Source of the DNA: Clostridiales bacterium
GTDB lineage: Bacteria; Bacillota; Clostridia; Lachnospirales; Lachnospiraceae
NCBI GenBank assembly: GCA_021202925.1
Contig: JAJQCD010000024.1
Location: 1-64,000 of the forward strand
Reading direction: 5' to 3'
Length of the DNA stretch: 64,000 bases
The first letter of the stretch is position 1. Each line of letters starts with the position of its first letter. Position numbers and translations under genes: made by a program. The notes under the pieces are model-generated. The model was given only the letters and a program-made list of their open reading frames with translations. It did not search any database and had not been told where the DNA came from. Positions 42,677 through 52,338 of this stretch are shown here, in pieces.

Positions 42677-45550
42677 ATGGACAGACGGGAATACAGGATT
42701 TATTCAGATTTACTCTCATGCGCGTCGTTCTTCTGGCGCCGTGATTATGGCGTGTCGATCATCAAAGAGATGACGGACTGGAGGGAACACACAGAGCGCG
42801 AGTGGGAACTGGAATACGATGCGCTGTATCGTGGGACAAACGCGGATTATCGCATGCCGCTCTGGGCGTCCGTCTTTCTGGGCGATAAGGCGCTCCTGAA
42901 CCAGACGACGCTGGAGGTGATTCAGACCTATCACAAATGGGGATATGAGCCTGTGCGGATGGAGGGAAATCCTCCGGATTATATCGGCGAGCAGTTCCGC
43001 TTCCTTGCCTATCTGACGGCGGCAGGCATTTATGCATCGGAACACGGTGAAAACGATGTGGCTGAGGAGATATGGGAAGAGAGAGAAGCGTTTATTCTCT
43101 ATTATACCTGCGGTGAGATGCGGATGATGAAGGATGCCGCAATGAAAAATAAGACTTACCAGGGATACATCAATCTGCTGGAAAAGTACCTGGTATTTCT
43201 GGCGGATGAGAACCATGAGAAGGGTGGTTTCCCGTTGCCGGAGGGCTTTCAGGATGAGGAACTGGAACAGGTTAAGCTGCATGGCAGACATGCGGAGATT
43301 CCCAATGAAAAGGCTCACGTCATTCCGACCGGCGGACTCAACAACTGTGGCGGCATCTGTGTGATTCGTCCGACGGTGCAGGAGGGTTGTATGCTGTCGA
43401 TCGAGTCCGATTGTACCAGCAATCATCCGCAGATTCGCGCCTGTGTGCGTGGATGCGGTTATCGCAAGACCTTTCTGAATCCGGACCGGCTTCGCTATCC
43501 GATGAAGCAGATCGGGGAGCGGGGAAGCGGGAAGTTTGAGCGGATTAGCTGGGACGAGGCGATTTCCATTATCTATGAGAACTGGGTGCGGATCCGCGAT
43601 ACCTATGGGCCGGGATCGCGTTACCTGATCTATGGCACGGGCGTGACCGGTATCATGCGTCCAGGCAATCTGATTAAGAGATTACTGGCAATGGACGGAG
43701 GCTATCTGGATTATTTTAACTCCTACAGTTCCGCACAGGTCAACTATATCATGAACTATGTGTACGGATCGACGAGTGGTTCGAACAGTGCGGCGGATCT
43801 CCTGAATACAAAACTTCTGATTCTCTGGGGACACAATCCGTCGGAAACGATCTTCGGGCCGGAACGCAATTATTATCTGTCGGAATTAAAGAAGAAAGAT
43901 GTGCGGGTGATTGCGATCGATCCGAGACTGAACAATACGGCGGCGGCCTATGCGGATGAATGGATTGCGCCGCGCCCGGCGACGGACTGTGCGCTGGCAG
44001 ACGCCATGGCCTATGTGATCTGGTCGGAGGGACTCCAGGATCAGCATTTTATGGACACCTACTGTATCGGTTTTGATGAGGAGCACATGCCGGAGGGGGT
44101 GCCGTGGGGAGAGAGCTATCACACTTACCTGTTTGGGGAGAAGGACGGCGTGCCGAAGACGCCGGAGTGGGCGGAACCGATTACCGGTGTCCGCGCGAAT
44201 GTGATTCGCAGACTGGCCAGAGAACTGGCGACGACCAGACCGGCCTGTATTCAGGCAGGACTGGGGCTGCAGCGGCATGGAAACGGTGAACAGAATGCGC
44301 GGGGCATTATGATGCTGAGCTGTCTGACGGGCAATGTCGGCATTCCCGGTGGAAGTCCGGGAGGGAATGCCAGCAACCTGGAGGAGCATAACACACCGTC
44401 TCTGTTTACCAATAAGGTTACCAATCCCTATCCGGGTAAGATTCCGGTCTTCTTGTGGACAAAGGCGATCGAGCATGGGACGGAGATGACGCCGCGGGAG
44501 GATCGGCTAAAGGGTGTGGATCATCTGGACAGCAACATTAAGATGCTGTTCAACATCGCCAGCAATACGCTGATCAATCAGCATTCGGACATCAACGACA
44601 CGATCCGGATTCTGAAGGACGATACGAAATGTGAGTTTATTCTCTGCTCGGATATCTTCATGACGCCGAGCGCCCGCTATGCGGACGTGGTCCTGCCGGC
44701 CACTTCGGTTTTTGAAGGGAATAATATCGTGGCCTCATGGGCGGGCGGCAATTATTTCCTGAGGAACAACAAGGTGGTGGAGCCGTTGTTTGATTGCCGC
44801 TTCGAGTGGGAGTGGATCAAGGAAATCGCGGGGCGTCTTGGTATCCGGGAGGAATTCACGGACCACATGGAGGATGCCGAGGACTGGCTGCGCGCCAATT
44901 ACGAGATTCTGCGTGAGAAAGAGCCGGGACTGCCGGAGTATGAGGAGTTTTGCCGACTGGGTGGCTGGCAATATTCGGATCCGATCAATGGAATCCCGTT
45001 CTACGACCAGATTCATGATCCGGAGCATGCTCGTTTCCATACTCCGTCCGGTAAGATCGAGATCTTTTCGAAGGAACTGTATGACTTTGGCCAACCTGAC
45101 GATATTCCGGCGATTCCGAAGTATGTTCCCACGCCGAGAGGATATGAGGATCCGTTGCGGGAGAAGTATCTGCTGCAGCTGATTGGCTGGCATACCCGCA
45201 GGCGTTGCCATTCGATTCACGATAATAACGAATGGCAGGATGAAGTCGAGATGCCGTCGGTATGGATGAATCCGGCGGATGCGGACAGTCGCGGTATCGA
45301 GAACGGAGATCTGGTGGAGGTCTACAATGAGATTGGCCGGGTCCGGCTTCCGGCGACACTGACAAACCGGATTATGGAGGGCGTCGCGGCGATGTCTCAG
45401 GGCGCCTGGTATACACCCGATGCGGACGGAACGGATATCCGTGGGTCCATCAATGTGCTGACATCGGCAGCAGAACCGTCGCCGCTTGCCAAGGGGAATC
45501 CGCAGCATACGAATCTGGTGGAAATCTGTGCCGCGACGGCGACAAAGTGA
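42677..45550 (+). CDS. TorD-chaperone domain fused to a DMSO-reductase-family molybdopterin oxidoreductase
   Basis: A 957-aa protein. Residues 1-195 look like a TorD/DmsD chaperone: an all-helical region with NPPDYIGEQFRFLAYL (98-113), the family's PPDH..E..FL signature. From about 215 the DmsA-type catalytic part begins. The FS0 cluster region reads GLNNCGGIC...ACVRGC, with Cys224, Cys228 and Cys256 but Gly220 where DmsA has its first Cys. Later come LLILWGHNPSET, IAIDPRLNNT, GLQRHGNGEQ, LTGNVGIPGG and a C-terminal molydopterin-binding domain; Ser371 is a candidate Mo ligand. There is no Tat signal. ATG 42677 follows AAGGAGGGG. The substrate is unknown. Confidence 0.88.
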   Translation: MDRREYRIYSDLLSCASFFWRRDYGVSIIKEMTDWREHTEREWELEYDALYRGTNADYRMPLWASVFLGDKALLNQTTLEVIQTYHKWGYEPVRMEGNPPDYIGEQFRFLAYLTAAGIYASEHGENDVAEEIWEEREAFILYYTCGEMRMMKDAAMKNKTYQGYINLLEKYLVFLADENHEKGGFPLPEGFQDEELEQVKLHGRHAEIPNEKAHVIPTGGLNNCGGICVIRPTVQEGCMLSIESDCTSNHPQIRACVRGCGYRKTFLNPDRLRYPMKQIGERGSGKFERISWDEAISIIYENWVRIRDTYGPGSRYLIYGTGVTGIMRPGNLIKRLLAMDGGYLDYFNSYSSAQVNYIMNYVYGSTSGSNSAADLLNTKLLILWGHNPSETIFGPERNYYLSELKKKDVRVIAIDPRLNNTAAAYADEWIAPRPATDCALADAMAYVIWSEGLQDQHFMDTYCIGFDEEHMPEGVPWGESYHTYLFGEKDGVPKTPEWAEPITGVRANVIRRLARELATTRPACIQAGLGLQRHGNGEQNARGIMMLSCLTGNVGIPGGSPGGNASNLEEHNTPSLFTNKVTNPYPGKIPVFLWTKAIEHGTEMTPREDRLKGVDHLDSNIKMLFNIASNTLINQHSDINDTIRILKDDTKCEFILCSDIFMTPSARYADVVLPATSVFEGNNIVASWAGGNYFLRNNKVVEPLFDCRFEWEWIKEIAGRLGIREEFTDHMEDAEDWLRANYEILREKEPGLPEYEEFCRLGGWQYSDPINGIPFYDQIHDPEHARFHTPSGKIEIFSKELYDFGQPDDIPAIPKYVPTPRGYEDPLREKYLLQLIGWHTRRRCHSIHDNNEWQDEVEMPSVWMNPADADSRGIENGDLVEVYNEIGRVRLPATLTNRIMEGVAAMSQGAWYTPDADGTDIRGSINVLTSAAEPSPLAKGNPQHTNLVEICAATATK

Positions 45551-45562
45551 GAGAAACGATAT

Positions 45563-45624
45563 AACGGATGGCGTGTCTATGCGTGTGGCCAATGACCAGA
45601 CGCATAGACACGCCATCTGTTTTG
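45563..45624 (+). terminator. Terminator of the molybdoenzyme operon
   Basis: A very long stem: ATGGCGTGTCTATGCGT pairs perfectly with ACGCATAGACACGCCAT, extended by AACGG/CTGTT-type pairs, and followed by TTTTG. It lies just after the oxidoreductase stop. Confidence 0.88.
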
Positions 45625-45639
45625 CTGTGGAAACCGCGA

Positions 45640-45668
45640 TTGCATTCAGAGAGAACGACTGTTATAAT
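45640..45668 (+). promoter_or_regulatory. Promoter of the AAA-ATPase-like gene
   Basis: TTGCAT (45640-45645), a 17-bp spacer and TATAAT (45663-45668), 45 nt before the start codon. Confidence 0.7.
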
Positions 45669-45712
45669 GATAAGGGAAACAGGGCGGTTTTGGAGACGGG
45701 AGGTGCGTGAAC

Positions 45713-47302
45713 ATGGGTGATTACCTGAATCCGGGGAATGAAGCGTTTCGGACAATTTGCAATGAAATTTATGTGGATAAAACAGGATTGATTGCTTATA
45801 TAAACGGTACGATCAATACACCACGCAAACTGACCAGTTTTAGCCGACCAAGGCGTTTTGGAAAATCATTTGCGGCGAAGATGCTGTGTGCCTATTATGA
45901 CAGAAGCTGTGACTCCCGTGTATTGTTTGAAGGGCTTGAGATATCAAAGGCGGATTCGTACGAGAAATATTTGAATCAGTTTGATGTGATTTATCTGGAT
46001 ATCGTGCAGTTCGTGTCAAACTGCATGGATAGAAAGAATGTTGTCAAAGATTTACAGATGCGGGTGATTCGGGAGCTGAAGATGAATTACCCGGAGATTG
46101 CAGATCTGGAGGAGACAGTTTTGCCCTATGTGTTATCGGCGATCGTGGCAAAGACAAACAGGAAATTTATTATAATCATAGATGAGTGGGATGCGTTGTT
46201 CCGTGAGGCCAAAGACGATCTGGCCTTGCAGGAAGAGTATGTCCGCTTGCTGAGAGGAATTTTTAAAGCCGGGCCAATGACAGATAAGATCATTGCGGGC
46301 GCTTATATGACAGGGATTCTTCCGATTAAGAAGTATGGAACGCAGTCGGCGTTGACGGATTTCCGGGAATTTACGATGATTGAGCCGTTTGGGTTGTCGG
46401 AGTATGTTGGCTTTACGGAGGATGAAGTCTGCGCGCTGGGCAAGGCTCACGATCTGGATCTGGATGAGATGAAGCAGTGGTATGACGGATATTCTTTTCG
46501 TGAGACGCAACATGTTTATAGTCCTAATTCTGTTATGAGCGCGGTTTATAATAGAAAATGTCGGAATTACTGGACGTCATCTGAAACTTACGAATCGCTG
46601 AAAAGCTATATCAGTCAGAACTTTGACGGTCTGAAGGATGCGGTTGTCGCCATGCTTGGCGGCGGGAAAATCCGGATTAATACGTCCAGATTTCAGAATG
46701 ATATGACGTCCTTTAAGAGCCGGGATGATATTCTGACGTTGTTGATTCACCTGGGCTATCTGGCCTATGACGAATCGTCTGCAAAGGTATTTATCCCGAA
46801 TCTCGAAGTTGCGGAGGCTTTCCGTGATGCGGTGGAAGGAGAAGGGTGGGAGGAGATTGAGAAGGCACTGATGGCGTCGGAGGATCTTCTGGAGGCAACG
46901 ATTGACGGAGCGTGTTCCGCAGTGGAACAGGCATTGGAAGAAATTCATGAAGCGAATTTTTCGATTCTCCGATACAACGATGAAAATTCTCTGAGCTGTG
47001 CCATCACACTTGCTTATTATACGGCGCGCAATTACTACGAGATGATTCGTGAACTTCCGGCGGGAAAGGGGTTTGCGGATCTGGCCTTTTTGCCCAGAAA
47101 GCATGTGGATAAACCAGCCATACTTGTAGAGTTAAAATATGACAGGGATGCGGACAGCGCCATTCGACAGATCAAAGAGAACCATTACGATGGCATATTA
47201 AAGAAATACTTCGGAAACCTGCTTCTGGTAGGGATCAATTATGATAAAAATGCGAAGGGCGAGAAGATGAAGAAGCATTCGTGCATGATCGAGCGTGTGT
47301 AG
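45713..47302 (+). CDS. AAA-ATPase-like / PD-(D/E)XK nuclease superfamily protein
   Basis: A 529-aa protein of the AAA-ATPase_like plus DUF1703 type, common in multiple copies in Clostridia and Bacteroidetes. The N-terminal ATPase has the Walker-A-like SRPRRFGKSFAAKM and Walker B FIIIIDEWDALF; YVDKTGLIAYI near the start is also typical. The C-terminal nuclease-like domain has FADLAFLPRK and the Glu-x-Lys pair ILVELKYDRDAD. Function is not established; mobile or defence roles have been suggested for relatives. ATG 45713 follows GGGAGGTG; GTG 45707 is closer to that site. A fragment of a second copy is at 451-687. Confidence 0.9.
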   Translation: MGDYLNPGNEAFRTICNEIYVDKTGLIAYINGTINTPRKLTSFSRPRRFGKSFAAKMLCAYYDRSCDSRVLFEGLEISKADSYEKYLNQFDVIYLDIVQFVSNCMDRKNVVKDLQMRVIRELKMNYPEIADLEETVLPYVLSAIVAKTNRKFIIIIDEWDALFREAKDDLALQEEYVRLLRGIFKAGPMTDKIIAGAYMTGILPIKKYGTQSALTDFREFTMIEPFGLSEYVGFTEDEVCALGKAHDLDLDEMKQWYDGYSFRETQHVYSPNSVMSAVYNRKCRNYWTSSETYESLKSYISQNFDGLKDAVVAMLGGGKIRINTSRFQNDMTSFKSRDDILTLLIHLGYLAYDESSAKVFIPNLEVAEAFRDAVEGEGWEEIEKALMASEDLLEATIDGACSAVEQALEEIHEANFSILRYNDENSLSCAITLAYYTARNYYEMIRELPAGKGFADLAFLPRKHVDKPAILVELKYDRDADSAIRQIKENHYDGILKKYFGNLLLVGINYDKNAKGEKMKKHSCMIERV

Positions 47303-47335
47303 CGAGAATATGAACATATGTAGCTTACCCAATGA

Positions 47336-47375
47336 AGCCCCCAGGCACCTTGAGATTGAAGGATATCCGGGGGCT
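47336..47375. terminator. Stem-loop between convergent genes
   Basis: AGCCCCC (47336-47342) pairs with GGGGGCT (47369-47375), with an inner CCTT/AAGG pair. No T-run follows on either strand. It lies between the ATPase gene and the convergent GntR gene. Confidence 0.4.
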
Positions 47376-47424
47376 AAAGTGTCAGGGAACGTCATGGATT
47401 TGACATGGATTTTCTGAAAGGTAC

Positions 47425-48120
47425 TTACAGGACAAAATAATCAGGAAACTTTTCTCTTGCCGCAGATTTGTCTATTTCGAAGCGCATGATATGTTCTTCC
47501 AACAGTTTTGCTGCAGTTTCGCGGTGGTGAGCTTTTATTTCCTCTAGTATGTGAACATGATCGTCGCACAGTTTGTAAAGTGGAACCACTTGCATGGTAA
47601 GGTATCTCAGCCGGTTCAGGTGAACGACATAATCGTTGACAATGGAGTAGGTGCGGTTTTTGCCGCAGATATCATACATGAGTCGGTGAAATTGATCGTC
47701 TTCTGTTCGGAATTTATCATCCATGTTTCGTAGTAAATAAAATTTTTGCATTGCAATACTTTCGTCTAAAGGTTCCAGTGCGTTTTTATCCATAGAACAC
47801 AATATTTCTACAATGGCTTTTTCACAGATGCATCGCAAAAATGTTGTTTCTTCCACCATATCTAGGTCTATTTTTGAAACTCTCGTACCTTTCTGTGGGA
47901 AAATTTCTACGAGGCCGATTTTACTTAAATCCAGAAAAGCTTCCCTTACCGGTGTCTTGGAAAGTCCCAGTTGCCTTGCGATTGCATTTTCGCTAATCAG
48001 ACTGCCAGGCGGTATATTTAAATTAATGATATTTTCTTTTATTATGTTTTTTACATACTCTGTTATACTTTCCCCCGCAGGCTTTTCTACAATATCTATT
48101 TTTTCTATTTTTGTTCTCAC
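47425..48120 (-). CDS. GntR-family regulator, FadR/FCD type
   Basis: A 231-aa regulator. The winged helix (PPGSLISENAIARQLGLSKTPVREAFLDL) is followed by an FCD domain with DDQFHRLMYDICG and a late HILEEIKAHHRET, whose His and Asp residues usually bind a metal and a small organic acid. It starts with GTG 48120 after GGGAG. It lies at the distal end of the TRAP operon on the same strand, after a 224-nt gap, and is the natural candidate for the TAGTATTACAA operator at 54603-54613. Confidence 0.9.
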   Translation of the reverse strand: MRTKIEKIDIVEKPAGESITEYVKNIIKENIINLNIPPGSLISENAIARQLGLSKTPVREAFLDLSKIGLVEIFPQKGTRVSKIDLDMVEETTFLRCICEKAIVEILCSMDKNALEPLDESIAMQKFYLLRNMDDKFRTEDDQFHRLMYDICGKNRTYSIVNDYVVHLNRLRYLTMQVVPLYKLCDDHVHILEEIKAHHRETAAKLLEEHIMRFEIDKSAAREKFPDYFVL

Positions 48121-48344
48121 TCGTCGTCTCCCAACTGTGTTTTTTCGTGCGGCATCACTTAATCCTGTCAGAGAAATTGCGTGATTAAGAATTCGATCAA
48201 TTCAACCGGATGATTAACGGCCGTATGAACAGATCGAAAATTACCATAGATAAAGCTACGTCTCACAGGGCGATCAGCTTATGAAGCGCAGCCATTCAAA
48301 ATCTGAAAAGAAAATTCATCGCATTTCATTCTATCACATCCACA

Positions 48345-49274
48345 TTAAAAAGCCAACAGATTTTGAAATTCTTCGACAATGTGTTCCTTTGTGAGCCCAT
48401 ATTCCAGGAACAATTCGTCTGGTGTGCCGGACTTTCCAAACTTATCTTCTACACCGATTTTTGCGAAAGCGGCGCCGGGATGCCCGGCAAGCACATCAGC
48501 TACTGCAGATCCAAGGCCACCGATTACAGAATGTTCTTCAGCCGTCACAATTGCCCTGAATTTTCTGTTCGCGTCAAGAATATAGTTCCGGTCAATGGGT
48601 TTGATGGAGGAGATGTTCGCGACCTCCGCTGAAATTCCATGCCTGTGCAGCTGTTCTGCGGCTTCGAGGGCGATATTGACCAGAAGACCGGTTGCCATGA
48701 TACAGACATCCTCACCCTTTCGCAGGACAGACGCTTTGCCGATCACAAAGGGGGCGTCCCGCCCTGTGATATCAGGACCTGGCTGGCGTGAAATGCGCAG
48801 ATATACAGGGCCGTTCAGCTTTGCGGCCGCGAATACGGCTTTTTCTGTTTCCAGACAGTCACATGGCGACAGGACGGTCATATTGGGGATGCTTCTCATG
48901 AGGGAGATGTCCTCGAGGGCCTGGTGGGAACCGCCATCTTCGCCGACGCTGATGCCGGGATGAGTACAGGCCAGTTTTACGTTGGCCCCGGAATAGGCGA
49001 CTGCGTTTCTCATCTGTTCATAAGCGCGTCCTGTTCCGAACATCGCAAAACTGCTTACAAAAGGAATCAGCCCGGAGTGAGCCATGCCCGCGGCGGCGCA
49101 GATCATATTCTGTTCTGCAATACCAAAATTAAAGAATCGTTCCGGATATTTTTGCCTGAAAATATTTGTCATTGTGGCGGCGGAGACATCGGCGTCACAT
49201 ACGACGATCTTATCGTTGACGGCTCCTAATTTTACGAGAGCCTCGCCGTAAGCGGTCCTGAGCATTTTATCCAT
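48345..49274 (-). CDS. Transketolase, C-terminal subunit
   Basis: A 309-aa protein equal to the C-terminal half of transketolase: MRTAYGEALVKLG, DADVSAATMT, FFNFGIAEQNMICAAAGMA, GEDGGSHQALEDISLMRSIPN and AEEHSVIGGLGSAVAD. It works with the N-terminal subunit encoded upstream, whose stop it overlaps by 8 nt. Together they form a thiamine diphosphate enzyme moving two-carbon units between sugar phosphates. Confidence 0.93.
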   Translation of the reverse strand: MDKMLRTAYGEALVKLGAVNDKIVVCDADVSAATMTNIFRQKYPERFFNFGIAEQNMICAAAGMAHSGLIPFVSSFAMFGTGRAYEQMRNAVAYSGANVKLACTHPGISVGEDGGSHQALEDISLMRSIPNMTVLSPCDCLETEKAVFAAAKLNGPVYLRISRQPGPDITGRDAPFVIGKASVLRKGEDVCIMATGLLVNIALEAAEQLHRHGISAEVANISSIKPIDRNYILDANRKFRAIVTAEEHSVIGGLGSAVADVLAGHPGAAFAKIGVEDKFGKSGTPDELFLEYGLTKEHIVEEFQNLLAF

Positions 49275-50079
49275 TTTCCTGCACCTCCAGTTCCTCTAAT
49301 GCTTTTTTGAGCTGCTTTGCATCCGGGACCTTTCCGTGCCAGGCCGTCTGGTTTTCCATGAAAGAAACCCCTTTGCCTTTTACCGTACGGCACTCAATGA
49401 ATTTGGGTCGTCCGTCAGAATTGGCGAGAAGCGCTTCTGCGATGGCGTCGATATCGTGCCCATCCACGGAAAAGCATTGAAAGCCGAAGGCGTCAAATTT
49501 TCTGCAGATATCGCCGAGACTCATAATTTCCTCTATCGGGCCATCCAGCTGGATGCCATTGTGGTCAAGCAATACGGTGAAATTGTCCGCTCTATAGTTG
49601 GTTGCTGCCATGGCCATTTCCCACACAAGTCCTTCCTGGCATTCGCCGTCCCCGATCAGCGCATAAACTTTATAGTCTTTTTCCTGATATTTAGCGGCCA
49701 ACGCCATGCCCAGGGCAATGGAAACTCCCTGCCCAAGAGAGCCTGTGCTCACATCAATTCCCGGAGTCTTATGCATATCCGGGTGTCCCTGGAGATCGCT
49801 GCTGATCTTTCTCAGTGTCCACAGATCCTTTTCCGGGAAAAAACCGAGATCAGCCAGGATTACATATAAAGTAGGGCAACCGTGACCTTTGCTCATGACA
49901 AAACGATCCCTGTCATCCCATTGCGGGTCGTGAGGGTTTATATTCATCACGTTGTAATACAATGCTGTCAGAATTTCTACGCAGGACAGAGAACCGCCAG
50001 GGTGTCCGGAACCGGCCTGAAACAGCATTTTCAATACTTTTTTGCGGATTTCCGTTGTTTTTGTTTGATAATCTGTCAT
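49267..50079 (-). CDS. Transketolase, N-terminal subunit
   Basis: A 270-aa protein equal to the N-terminal, thiamine diphosphate-binding half of transketolase: SGHPGGSLSCVEILTALYY, DRFVMSKGHGCPTLY, GSLGQGVSIALGMA and the ThDP motif GDGECQEGLVWEMAMAATNYRADN. ATG 50079 is preferred over GTG 50088, which touches the AAGG site. It follows the isomerase gene and overlaps the C-terminal subunit gene. Confidence 0.93.
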   Translation of the reverse strand: MTDYQTKTTEIRKKVLKMLFQAGSGHPGGSLSCVEILTALYYNVMNINPHDPQWDDRDRFVMSKGHGCPTLYVILADLGFFPEKDLWTLRKISSDLQGHPDMHKTPGIDVSTGSLGQGVSIALGMALAAKYQEKDYKVYALIGDGECQEGLVWEMAMAATNYRADNFTVLLDHNGIQLDGPIEEIMSLGDICRKFDAFGFQCFSVDGHDIDAIAEALLANSDGRPKFIECRTVKGKGVSFMENQTAWHGKVPDAKQLKKALEELEVQENG

Positions 50080-50100
50080 ATACTTCACACCTTCTGTAGT

Positions 50101-50997
50101 TTAGTCACTTTGTTCAAATTGTTCTCTGATGTATGCAAGTCCTTTTCGCATGGTATTTATGCGTGCCTCTTTGTCGGCGTCGCAGGTGAGGTCTCTCCAC
50201 ATACGCATGTTATAAGTGGATGGCCCGTCAAAGGAAACGACGGCTTCTATGGTCACTGCTTTATCGTAACCGATGCTGCGCAAGGTTCTTCCGATCTTCG
50301 GCCAGTCTATGCGCGCCGTATGCCAGGGAAGCATACGATTTGGTTCCGAGACATGAAAATGGCCAATGCGGCCGGCTGCGGAACGAATGGCTGCGCAGAT
50401 ATCATCCTCCTCGATATTCATGTGGAATACATCCAGGAGAAGGTTACAGAATCTGCTTCCGATTTCCTCGCATAATGCGAGACCCTCCGCGACTGTGTTG
50501 ACTGTGTAGCCTTCATAACGATTGATAACCTCCAGATTGACCGGCATCTCAATCTCTTCCGCGAGAATCATCGCCTCACGCAGGCCTTCCAGGCATCGTT
50601 GTCGGCGGTCATAGCGTTCCTCTTTGGTGAGCATGTCGTTTCCATAATTCGTCGGCCATTGGGAATAGAGCACGCCACCGATCTCCAGACCTCCGAGCTC
50701 TTTTGCCGTATAGATGCCCTGCTTCAGATATTCGACCGCTTTCCGTCGGACGCTCCGGTCCGCTGAGCGCATGTCGATCCCGGCAGGATAGGCTAAGCAA
50801 AAGACCATGTCTAGATGATTTTCGTCAGCAAGTCTGCGAAGCCTGCATATTTCGTGCGTGTTTCCTTCCATGGCGGCGTCGGGAGGGCGAAATTCGATCG
50901 TCTGGGCGCCGGCTCGCGCTGCGTCAGAGAAGAATGTAGAGATATCATTTGGGTCAAAATAACTGCCCCATGTCATTTTATGCAAACCATATTTCAT
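50101..50997 (-). CDS. Sugar phosphate isomerase/epimerase (xylose isomerase-like TIM barrel)
   Basis: A 298-aa AP_endonuc_2-type TIM barrel. Metal-site segments are MPVNLEVINRYEG (Glu), LLLDVFHMNIEEDDI (Asp, His), HFHVSEPNRMLPWHT and VTIEAVVSF (Glu). This is the pattern of tagatose/psicose 3-epimerase-like enzymes. In the TRAP operon it probably isomerises or epimerises the imported sugar. The exact substrate is unknown. Confidence 0.85.
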   Translation of the reverse strand: MKYGLHKMTWGSYFDPNDISTFFSDAARAGAQTIEFRPPDAAMEGNTHEICRLRRLADENHLDMVFCLAYPAGIDMRSADRSVRRKAVEYLKQGIYTAKELGGLEIGGVLYSQWPTNYGNDMLTKEERYDRRQRCLEGLREAMILAEEIEMPVNLEVINRYEGYTVNTVAEGLALCEEIGSRFCNLLLDVFHMNIEEDDICAAIRSAAGRIGHFHVSEPNRMLPWHTARIDWPKIGRTLRSIGYDKAVTIEAVVSFDGPSTYNMRMWRDLTCDADKEARINTMRKGLAYIREQFEQSD

Positions 50998-51057
50998 ATT
51001 TCAGTCCATCCTCATCTTATCGTTGGATTTTTGCGATTGCTTTCCGGGCTGCCGCCG

Positions 51058-52338
51058 TTATGACACCATGTTTGGTAAAAATGTAATAATCTGCGGGAAA
51101 AACACCAGCAGTATGATGACAAAGGCTACCGGTACAATATAGGGTATACATGCTTTGATTACGGTTTCCAATGGCACCTCTGCCACCTTGGCCAGGACAA
51201 ACAGAACCATGCCAAAGGGAGGAGTCAGCAGGCCGATCATCAGAGTAAGGATCATGATGACGCCAAAAGCCAGTGTATCGTATTCGACCGCGGTCAGAAC
51301 GGGAATGAAGATGGGCGTCATAATCGTGATGATGGCAATGTTTTCCATAAAACATCCAAGTACAAGCAAAAAGGCTACAAGAAGTAAGCAGATCGCATAT
51401 TTGTTTGTAGTAAGCAGCAGCAGTGAGTTCGCAATTTTGACTGCCACCTGAGACTTGGTAATCACATAGCCATAAATGGATGCGCAGTAGCATACCATCA
51501 TGATCGATCCTGTATCAATTACAGTTTCATAAAAAATCTGATAGAGTCCTTTTAAGTCAATATCCCTGTAAATGATCGTCGAGAGGATGGTGGCGTAAAG
51601 CGCTGCCATTGCGGCGGCTTCTGTAGCTGTAAACATACCGCTTACCATACCGCCAATCAATATGACAGGGGTCAGGAGCGATAGAAACGCCTTTTTAAAC
51701 TTAAGCCAGATGTCAGCGGGATCGAATCTGGTATCGGCAGGATATCTGCGCTTCTTGGCAAGCCATTCCACGCGAACGCTGACCGCGAGAGCCAGAAGAA
51801 TACCCGGGACAAAGCCGCTGATCAGCAGCTTTCCAATGGAAACGCCGCTCATCATGCCGTAGATTACCAGGGGTACGCTTGGCGGGATGATTGGTCCGAT
51901 CAGGGAGGAACCGCCTGTGACGCCTAAAACAAAGTCATCGTCGTACCCGGCTTCCCGCATGGCCTGAATCTCGATTGCCCCAAGTCCGGAAGCATCCGAT
52001 GTCGCGGTACCGGTCATCCCGGCGAATACGACGGAGGCAAGGACATTTACGTGTCCCAGGCCGCCGTGCAGCCATCCTACCAGAGATTTACAGAAGTCGA
52101 AGATACGGTTTGTGATTTTGCCTGTATTCATAACCTTCCCGGCATAGAGGAACAGGGGGACGGACAGTAACAGGAAATTGTTCAGCCCGTAAGCACTCTT
52201 TTGGGCGATAATAGCAGGGGTGAAAGCAGAAAGTCCCTTTTCTGTGACCAGAAAGAAGGTTGCCGTCCCGCCCAGGGAGACCGCTACCGGAATACCAATC
52301 ATAAACGCTATCAGTAAAAGGGCAAAATATTCAATCAT
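51058..52338 (-). CDS. TRAP transporter large permease (DctM-like)
   Basis: A 426-aa, roughly 12-helix DctM protein. FAGMTGTATSDASGLGAIEIQAM in parts, IIPPSVPLVIYGMMSGVSIG, GMFTATEAAAMAALYA and the late GLLTPPFGMVLFV are typical. It is the main transport subunit and uses a sodium gradient. ATG 52338 follows GAGAGGAA and overlaps the DctQ stop by 8 nt; the longer frame lies within dctQ. Confidence 0.93.
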   Translation of the reverse strand: MIEYFALLLIAFMIGIPVAVSLGGTATFFLVTEKGLSAFTPAIIAQKSAYGLNNFLLLSVPLFLYAGKVMNTGKITNRIFDFCKSLVGWLHGGLGHVNVLASVVFAGMTGTATSDASGLGAIEIQAMREAGYDDDFVLGVTGGSSLIGPIIPPSVPLVIYGMMSGVSIGKLLISGFVPGILLALAVSVRVEWLAKKRRYPADTRFDPADIWLKFKKAFLSLLTPVILIGGMVSGMFTATEAAAMAALYATILSTIIYRDIDLKGLYQIFYETVIDTGSIMMVCYCASIYGYVITKSQVAVKIANSLLLLTTNKYAICLLLVAFLLVLGCFMENIAIITIMTPIFIPVLTAVEYDTLAFGVIMILTLMIGLLTPPFGMVLFVLAKVAEVPLETVIKACIPYIVPVAFVIILLVFFPQIITFLPNMVS

